From: Climacium dendroides
Lineage: Eukaryota; Streptophyta; Bryopsida; Hypnales; Climaciaceae
Length of the DNA stretch: 64,000 nt
Assembly (NCBI GenBank): GCA_950106755.1
Contig: OX467090.1
Location: 17,607,489 to 17,671,488, forward strand
Direction: 5' to 3'
In this document: in pieces, positions 58,385 to 64,000 of the stretch
Numbering within the stretch: the stretch's first letter is position 1
Layout: each line of letters opens with the position of its first letter
Translations under genes and position numbers: made by a program
Notes under the pieces: generated by a model
What the model was told of the DNA's origin: nothing
Seen by the model: the letters and a program-made list of their open reading frames with translations, nothing else
Databases searched by the model: none

Positions 58385-58679
58385 ACCCAACGGAAACGGC
58401 CTCCCGTCTTGGGGACGGCTTCCCGTCCTGGGGACGGCTTCTCGTCTTGGGGACAGCTTCCCGTCCTGGGGATAGCTTCTCATCCTAGGGACGGCCTGCC
58501 GTCCGGGGGACGGCTTACTGTCCGGGAGGCCGTCCAGGAGTCCGTCCACAACTGGACAGACTTCATCCATGCTGAAACGGTCACGTCAGTATTGGTGACG
58601 GATCCTGACGACGTCACGACACGTCAGGACGGACGCGTCATGACATCCGGACGTGAAAAGCCCACGTCACGTCCGGATA
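58385..58679. repeat. GGACGG/CCGTCC array D (right subterminal, upstream of the transposase)
   Basis: Units cccgtcctggggacggctt are repeated with small changes from 58400 to 58530. They are followed by a looser stretch of cgtcac, gacgtca and ggacg motifs up to the right TIR. It mirrors the left subterminal array in motif content. Confidence 0.88.
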
Positions 58680-58689
58680 GACAACCCTG
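58680..58689 (-). repeat. Right terminal inverted repeat of the hAT element
   Basis: GACAACCCTG is the exact inverse of the left end at 44351-44360. It is followed by cctgtaga, the right target-site copy. Confidence 0.88.
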
Positions 58690-58697
58690 CCTGTAGA

Positions 58698-60689
58698 AAG
58701 CCATGGAGGAGGAGTTAGTTTTCATCGTGTAGTCTCTTTATAATGAGGTTTGTTGAAGGATTTTATTGACTGAATGTTGCTGCCACGGAGAAGGTCGATC
58801 CATTGCAACTAAGGAGGAAAGATTACATTGTATTACCTGCAGCTATGATGTGCTTCTTGTTCAGTAGTTTGTATAACACTAGATTGTACATATGTTTTGG
58901 CTATGTTGTTGCAGTGTTGTTGCTTTGTAGCAACAACAGCTTAGACTCTGGAAAACAAGAAAGGCACATTAGTTTAGACATGTATAGTTGTATGAGGTTG
59001 TTCTTGAAAAAAAATTAGAAAAAACAAGATGGACCTAAAGAACACAGCAAAAAGGAGTTGTGGTACATTAACAATGTGCAATTGTACAGCTGCATCAGGT
59101 TTCTCAAGGAAAAAAAATTAAAATAAAGGTAGTACAGTTGTGCATTTCCTTATCTAAGTGACTTGCATCAAAGGAAGTAGCACTGCGATGTTGTTGCTAC
59201 TGTAGCAACTAGAGAAGAGGATCAAGGTAAGTGGGAAGAAGCAAACGTGGCTTGCTTTGCGAAGGGGGGCGGCTCTAGTTACTTTGAACGAGTTGTGAAA
59301 CACATATTATCTTGGGTAGTTGTCCTTGTTGTAACGATTGAAGGACAAAATAAGGAGAAGCGATAGGACATGAGGAGCGAGCTATTACGGGAGGAAGGAG
59401 TAATTTGTTGTGGCCATTGCTAAAGGAAGTTACAGGCCACCATGAAGCACATTGAAGGCATCTAGAGCGAGCGAAGTTAGAGAACTAGCTCTGAGACGAC
59501 ATCCTCACTTACGGAAGACTCTCAAAACTTGCTAGAGCATGGTTGTAGGATGGAGAAAAATAAAATGTAGTAAGAGCAAGGAACTGCGACATCTACAAAT
59601 GAGAGAATGGCAGAGGACGGCCATTGCTTAAAACATTGGGGGAAGAGAGCTTTACCTCATCATTAAACTAATCTTCATTGGCGGCTTCATCTCCATGGTG
59701 CATTCATCTTCATCAGATCTAGGATGAGTGTGATAGAGACATGCAAGGCGAGACAGAAAAGGAAGAAGGCGGGACATGGGAGGCGGGAGTGGCAGTTGAA
59801 GAAGCCGTAGGAAGAAGAAAAAGATTGTCCACAACAGCTCCTTCATTTCTGGTGTCAAATTGGGTTTGGTTGTTTTTTGGATTTCAGAGCTCTAGTTTAT
59901 CATTCTTTGTTGGGACAATTTACATCTTTGTGAACACAATCTTGAAATTCATTTTGTGGTGCCAAGATGTTGTCAAGCTATAAAGTGGGCAGAGGAATGG
60001 AATGAGATAGGTCATTTTGAACTACTTTTGCATGCTTTAGGGATGCAAATGCTCTTGATGAGTACAAACATTATCACTTTTGGACTATAGCACTAACTAC
60101 TTACATACGACGTGCAATTTCTTTGTGCACCTACTTATGTATATAAATAGCTACCTACAAGCATTTGTCTTCTATAAATCATATTTAATGCAAATGGGGT
60201 TTGAAAATTTTCATTTCAATTGCCAAAAACGACCAACCAATTTTTCTTGCTGCCATAAAAACAATAATTTTTTTGCTTCATTGACTGCTTCCCAGAGCTC
60301 TATTTCTCTTTAGATGCTCGCTATATGAGCCTCTTACCTTACCTTAAAATCTTGTAGGTTGATTGGATTGTTTGCTTTGAAAGTTGTTGTTGCCTTGAGA
60401 CCAATAGAGCTGCTGATTATAATGATAATGTATTGCTCCTTAAAAGATTGAAGCTTCAATATTTGTAGTATAGAAAAAAAATGGGAGATAATATAACAGA
60501 ATGGGTTCTTTTGGGGGAAGATTCAAGTTAGGTAGAGCTTGTAGTAGCTAAGGTCACATATAGGTAAATGACATTTCATTTAGAAATAATATGTTATTTG
60601 GCTCATAAAAGAATGTCAATACTAAAAATATTTATGTACAATTCATATGAAAACCTATGACTATGCCTGTCAATTATTATACTAGGGAT
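58698..60689. other. DNA downstream of the hAT insertion, no supported gene
   Basis: This is probably the continuation of the pogo-like element's 3' region, then unique DNA. Short frames only (for example 58803-59018 and 59741-59983) with no recognisable domain. Confidence 0.45.
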
Positions 60690-62100
60690 GTATAGGCGCT
60701 TATTTACCCACCCTTAGTAAATCAGCAAATACAACTAGGTTTTTTTAATTGGTTTTATCCTATAAGTGTTCTAACGTCGATTCATTATTGTGCACTTTTT
60801 TACCCACCCATGGTAAACTAGCGTTGCACAACCAGGTTCTTAGTATTGTTTTGTAAGTTTTGTCCTAAGGGTGCCTAGCGCCAATCCATTGTGCCTTCCA
60901 AGCAATGGATCTTTTCTAACTCCTACATGTGAAAAATAAACAAAACAACAAGAAATTCTAAATAACTATAAGTTTTACCCTTTTATCTCAACTAACTAAG
61001 CTAATGTGGTTTTTATTCAAAATGAATTCAGTCTAGATTTATCATTTTTAGGTGATATAACATGTTATGCCATTTCTAAAAATGTAAAACTTGACCTCAT
61101 CCGAGCCTTCTAATAATAGTTATGGAAGGATGAAGTTTGACCGCTAATTGGTTCATCAAACTTCATCCATTGATTTCTACTAATCTACCTTATAATTTTT
61201 CTTGAGATTTGACTTTTGGGCTCTGAACTCTATTTATTATTTGACTTTCTAATATGGTTGACTTTGGATGATTTATCTAACTTTCATCCATTTTGACCCC
61301 TAAACTTCATCCTTCCATATCTTGGTCGTTTTAACTCGGTTTTCTAAGTGTTATATGTTTTTGGAATCCTCTAGACCTAATCTACAAATATAAAATGATA
61401 AACTTTGACTAAAATCTACTCTAGACCCTCTGAATCATATTTGAAGTTCGGTTTAATGGTATAAATGCTAAACTTTGGACATCAAAAGAAATAGGAGAAG
61501 TTGAGTTCATACCTCGATGGAGACATAATCCAATAGGTTGTCCATCACTCCATTGAGATCCCCATCATTTGCCATTAGTTGAAGTCGTTTGGTAATTTTG
61601 CTCACAGCTTAAAGTAGGGCTGAAAATACAAAAGATAAGGCTTGTACTATTCCTTTTCTTTTACTATCACTTCTTTCCCTTCTACACTATTCCCCCTCCA
61701 TTATTGTATTCAAATGGTTGACTTGGCCTTTAAACAATAATTGATCTTCTATCAACTCTTCAAGTCAATTATTATTTTATCTAAGTTCTATTGGTTCAAA
61801 ATGACTCCCACGGATTTCCACCTAATCCGACTTCTAATTTTCTCTTCAACTTCCAATTGTCACTTCAACTTCTAATTGGACTCTTCTCCTTCTTCATTTG
61901 CATTCCATTCTATTGAGTTTTGAAGAGAGTTGAGGAGTCTATGAGAGGTTCTAAGTTCTATTCTATTCTTTTCTTATGGTTGTATTTGTAAAGTGAAGAG
62001 TTGCAATTGATACTACTTTTAATTTCTCTCTTTTAATTCTATTTCTAATTTCTGTCCTCCCATCTACTCTACTTCATCTCTCTCTCTATTTTTTAAAAGC
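60690..62100 (-). repeat. Dispersed repeat, copy 2 (inverted relative to 37400-38340)
   Basis: The reverse complement reproduces the 37.4-38.3 kb landmarks in order: gaggattccaaaaacatata, gatgaagtttaggggtcaaa, atggatgaagtttgatgaac, aaggcacaatgga and gggtgggtaaataagcg. An internal direct duplication of the 'acccacc...taaaytagc' block occurs near 60705 and 60790. Confidence 0.75.
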
Positions 62101-64000
62101 CTCTTCCTACATATAAAATTTAGCTTGTCCTTTGATCTATTTTTCTCTTTTATTTGAGTTTCCTCTCAATGGAAAATCTGAATTTTTTACCAAAGGCCGT
62201 GGCAATCCAGCAGTCCAGTGCATAGACCAGAGAGCCACCGAAATACAGACCGGGAGCCCAGAACACATGACCAGCAAGAAGTCACCAGCACACTCGATCA
62301 GGCAGGAACACAAGACCGGGAGTCACCACTACGCCACATGTCTCCCTCGGGTTGCTTGGACCCGTCCCAATCATCGATGAGGTGGCACTGCCACGTGGCA
62401 ACCCGAGATAAGCCAAACCCCTTTCCTATGTGGCCTTTTGTGAGCCGGTTCTTGACAGTTCAATTTCTTCTCTGGACAGTTCGGCTCGGGGGATGTTGGA
62501 GGGTTTTTTGGACTCTTTTTCCTACTGAAATTTTGGTACTACTTTTTGGTGACTATTAAAAATAGAACACTAATTTTTGGAGGTTAACACAACAACTATG
62601 GTGCTAATTTTGGATACTAAGCTTGGGGTTCCCAAAGTGCATTTTTTCCGAAAACTAAGCTTGGTGAGAATTTCTTGCAAAGCTTTGCCGTATTTCTAAA
62701 CACTCTAAAATTTAAAAAAAACTCTATTTCTTTCTAAAGTCAAAGCTTCGCCGTCTCTTGGGAATTCACTAAAAATTCTATAACTTCCTTCTAATCAAAG
62801 TCAAAGCTTCGATGTGGTTTTACGAAAATCACTAAAAAGACTCCCGACTCTAAACACACAAAGTCAAAGCTTCGCCGTATTTTTAACTACGGAGGAAATT
62901 CTAACCAAATTCTTCAAGAGCTTTGTTGCCTAGGGACAATTAGAGGTCAAATAACACACAAAAACCACTAAGACAACAAGTGAGTGTTAATGGTACAAAA
63001 CACTACTACAATTAGTACAAGTTACAGGAATAGCAAGCTAAAGGACTTTCCTAAGCGACATCGCCAATCACAAGGGAAGAACCTCTAGTATTAGTACATA
63101 CTTAGTTCAAAACACCTACAAGACCGCAACAAAATATAAGAGCTCCACAAAACATCACCCAAGCTTCAAATAACCCACAAAAAACACCACAAGAAAATAG
63201 CTAAGCTTGAAGGGACCCCAAGTCCTTCAAGAGAGCTCCAAAAACAACAAAAAAGGAGCTTGAAATGCTCCAAAAACAAGAAAATTTGGCAACGTGGCCT
63301 AAATGGCCAAAATCCAACTAAATGGACCCAAATGAAAACAAGGCGGTTCAAAATGAACCTAAGGGGTGTTTTGAGAGGAGAATGGGTGCCCTTATATACT
63401 CTCTCAAGGGCACCCCCCTCCTTTCTTTTCCTACAAGGTAATCTTATCAATTAAGATTTTCATCTAATTTGCCCAATTTTCACTTCTACGTTGGTCCAAA
63501 TTCCTAACTTTTGGAGAAATGCTCCAAATCACAAACGGATTGCGCCATTGGCTTCAGAAGGCCATTTTTAGTCTAAAGGAATCCCCTCCCCTTTTTCCTA
63601 CATCAAAATCACAAAGATTTCTAGCGCTAACTAGAAGACCAAAATTGGATAAAAACCCAACTTTTGGAGATCAACTTTTCTAAGAAAAGTAACTATCCTA
63701 GGCTCTTTAGTAGGTGTAAGGGAGTAAGAAAAGACCCTGCTTTGACCTTAATCCAATTCCATATGCTCCCCGTACGCCGATCAACTCCACGATTAATCTT
63801 TAAATTTGCCAATTTTGGAGGATCTTGATGGTTTTGCATCTTCTGACTATCGGAATGCCATGAAACTTATTGGAGCTTGTTATTAACATAAAAAAAGCTA
63901 ACCTAATTTTTAGTGAGATTTTACCGCTGCCTGGGTAATTTCTAGGAATTTCCCATCATTACTTTCAGCGGTTGACTACCCGGAAAAAGATCTTTTGAAG
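62101..64000. other. Terminal stretch, no supported gene
   Basis: A GC-richer patch at about 62195-62520 contains overlapping frames of 82 and 113 codons without recognisable domains. The motif caaagcttcgccgt (with variants gcaaagctttgccgt and caaagcttcgatgt) occurs four times between 62680 and 62880. The remainder is AT-rich. Confidence 0.45.

Larger units (their letters stand above)
44351..58689. mobile_element. Giant hAT transposon (14.3 kb) carrying RING and kinase-like cargo
   Basis: The left end is CAGGGTTGTC (44351-44360) and the right end GACAACCCTG (58680-58689), a perfect 10-bp terminal inverted repeat with the CAGGG start common in hAT elements. The flanks are cctataga (44343-44350) and cctgtaga (58690-58697), an 8-bp target duplication with one transition, the length hAT elements make. 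Inside lie a hAT transposase (minus, 58077-54994), a RING/coiled-coil gene (minus, 49304-47015), a kinase-like gene (plus, 52763-54406) and four GGACGG/CCGTCC arrays. The spacer contains dispersed repeats also found outside. Typical hAT elements are a few kb, so the size and cargo are unusual. All three genes carry in-frame stops, so this copy is probably not autonomous. Confidence 0.88.

Noticed and set aside
59741..59983. An 80-codon frame with a hydrophobic segment
   Set aside because: No homology is recognisable and no promoter, splice or codon evidence supports it.
62218..62559. A 113-codon frame in a GC-richer patch
   Set aside because: No recognisable domain, overlaps another frame, and the composition suggests a repeat or LTR fragment.

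Overview
This is a eukaryotic nuclear window, almost certainly from a land plant. It holds a plant-type LRR receptor kinase with GT-AG introns and one-LRR-per-exon structure, Ty3 chromovirus, Copia, PIF/Harbinger, pogo-like and hAT transposons, a plant initiator-tRNA primer-binding site, and degenerate TTTAGGG telomere-type repeats. The AT-rich, repeat-choked landscape and the types of repetitive genes would suit a large-genome plant, perhaps a non-seed one, but the sequence alone does not settle that. Only one ordinary host gene that looks functional is visible; almost everything else is mobile DNA in decay.

Layout. 1-2.2 kb: AT-rich DNA with degenerate repeats. 2.3-6.0 kb (minus): a multi-exon gene of an uncharacterised, transposase-like family, broken by one in-frame stop. 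7.07-10.88 kb (plus): a 5'-truncated Ty3 chromovirus (RT, RNase H, integrase, chromodomain) with an intact 3' LTR. 10.9-13.2 kb (plus): a PIF/Harbinger element whose transposase frame is interrupted only by stop codons. 14-20.7 kb: MITEs, a Copia remnant with LTR and primer-binding site, an 11-copy satellite array, and duplicated segments. 21.0-28.1 kb (minus): a 16-exon LRR receptor-like kinase whose introns are full of copies of one MITE family. 28.1-42.2 kb: AT-rich intergenic DNA with fold-back elements, tandem repeats and Copia fragments. 42.2-44.3 kb: a pogo/Tigger-like transposase pseudogene.

The main item is 44351-58689, a 14.3-kb hAT transposon. It begins CAGGGTTGTC, ends with the inverted copy GACAACCCTG, and is flanked by an 8-bp target duplication (cctataga / cctgtaga, 7 of 8). 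It carries its own hAT transposase (minus) plus two cargo genes: a coiled-coil RING-H2 protein (minus) and a protein-kinase-like protein (plus). GC-rich GGACGG/CCGTCC arrays sit just inside both ends. An array also lies directly upstream of a TATA-like box and start region for each of the three genes. Each gene keeps a long reading frame but carries at least one in-frame stop, so this copy is probably dead. Intact relatives may exist elsewhere in the genome.

From 58.7 to 64 kb the window holds no recognisable gene. It includes an inverted copy of a repeat also present at 37.4-38.3 kb.
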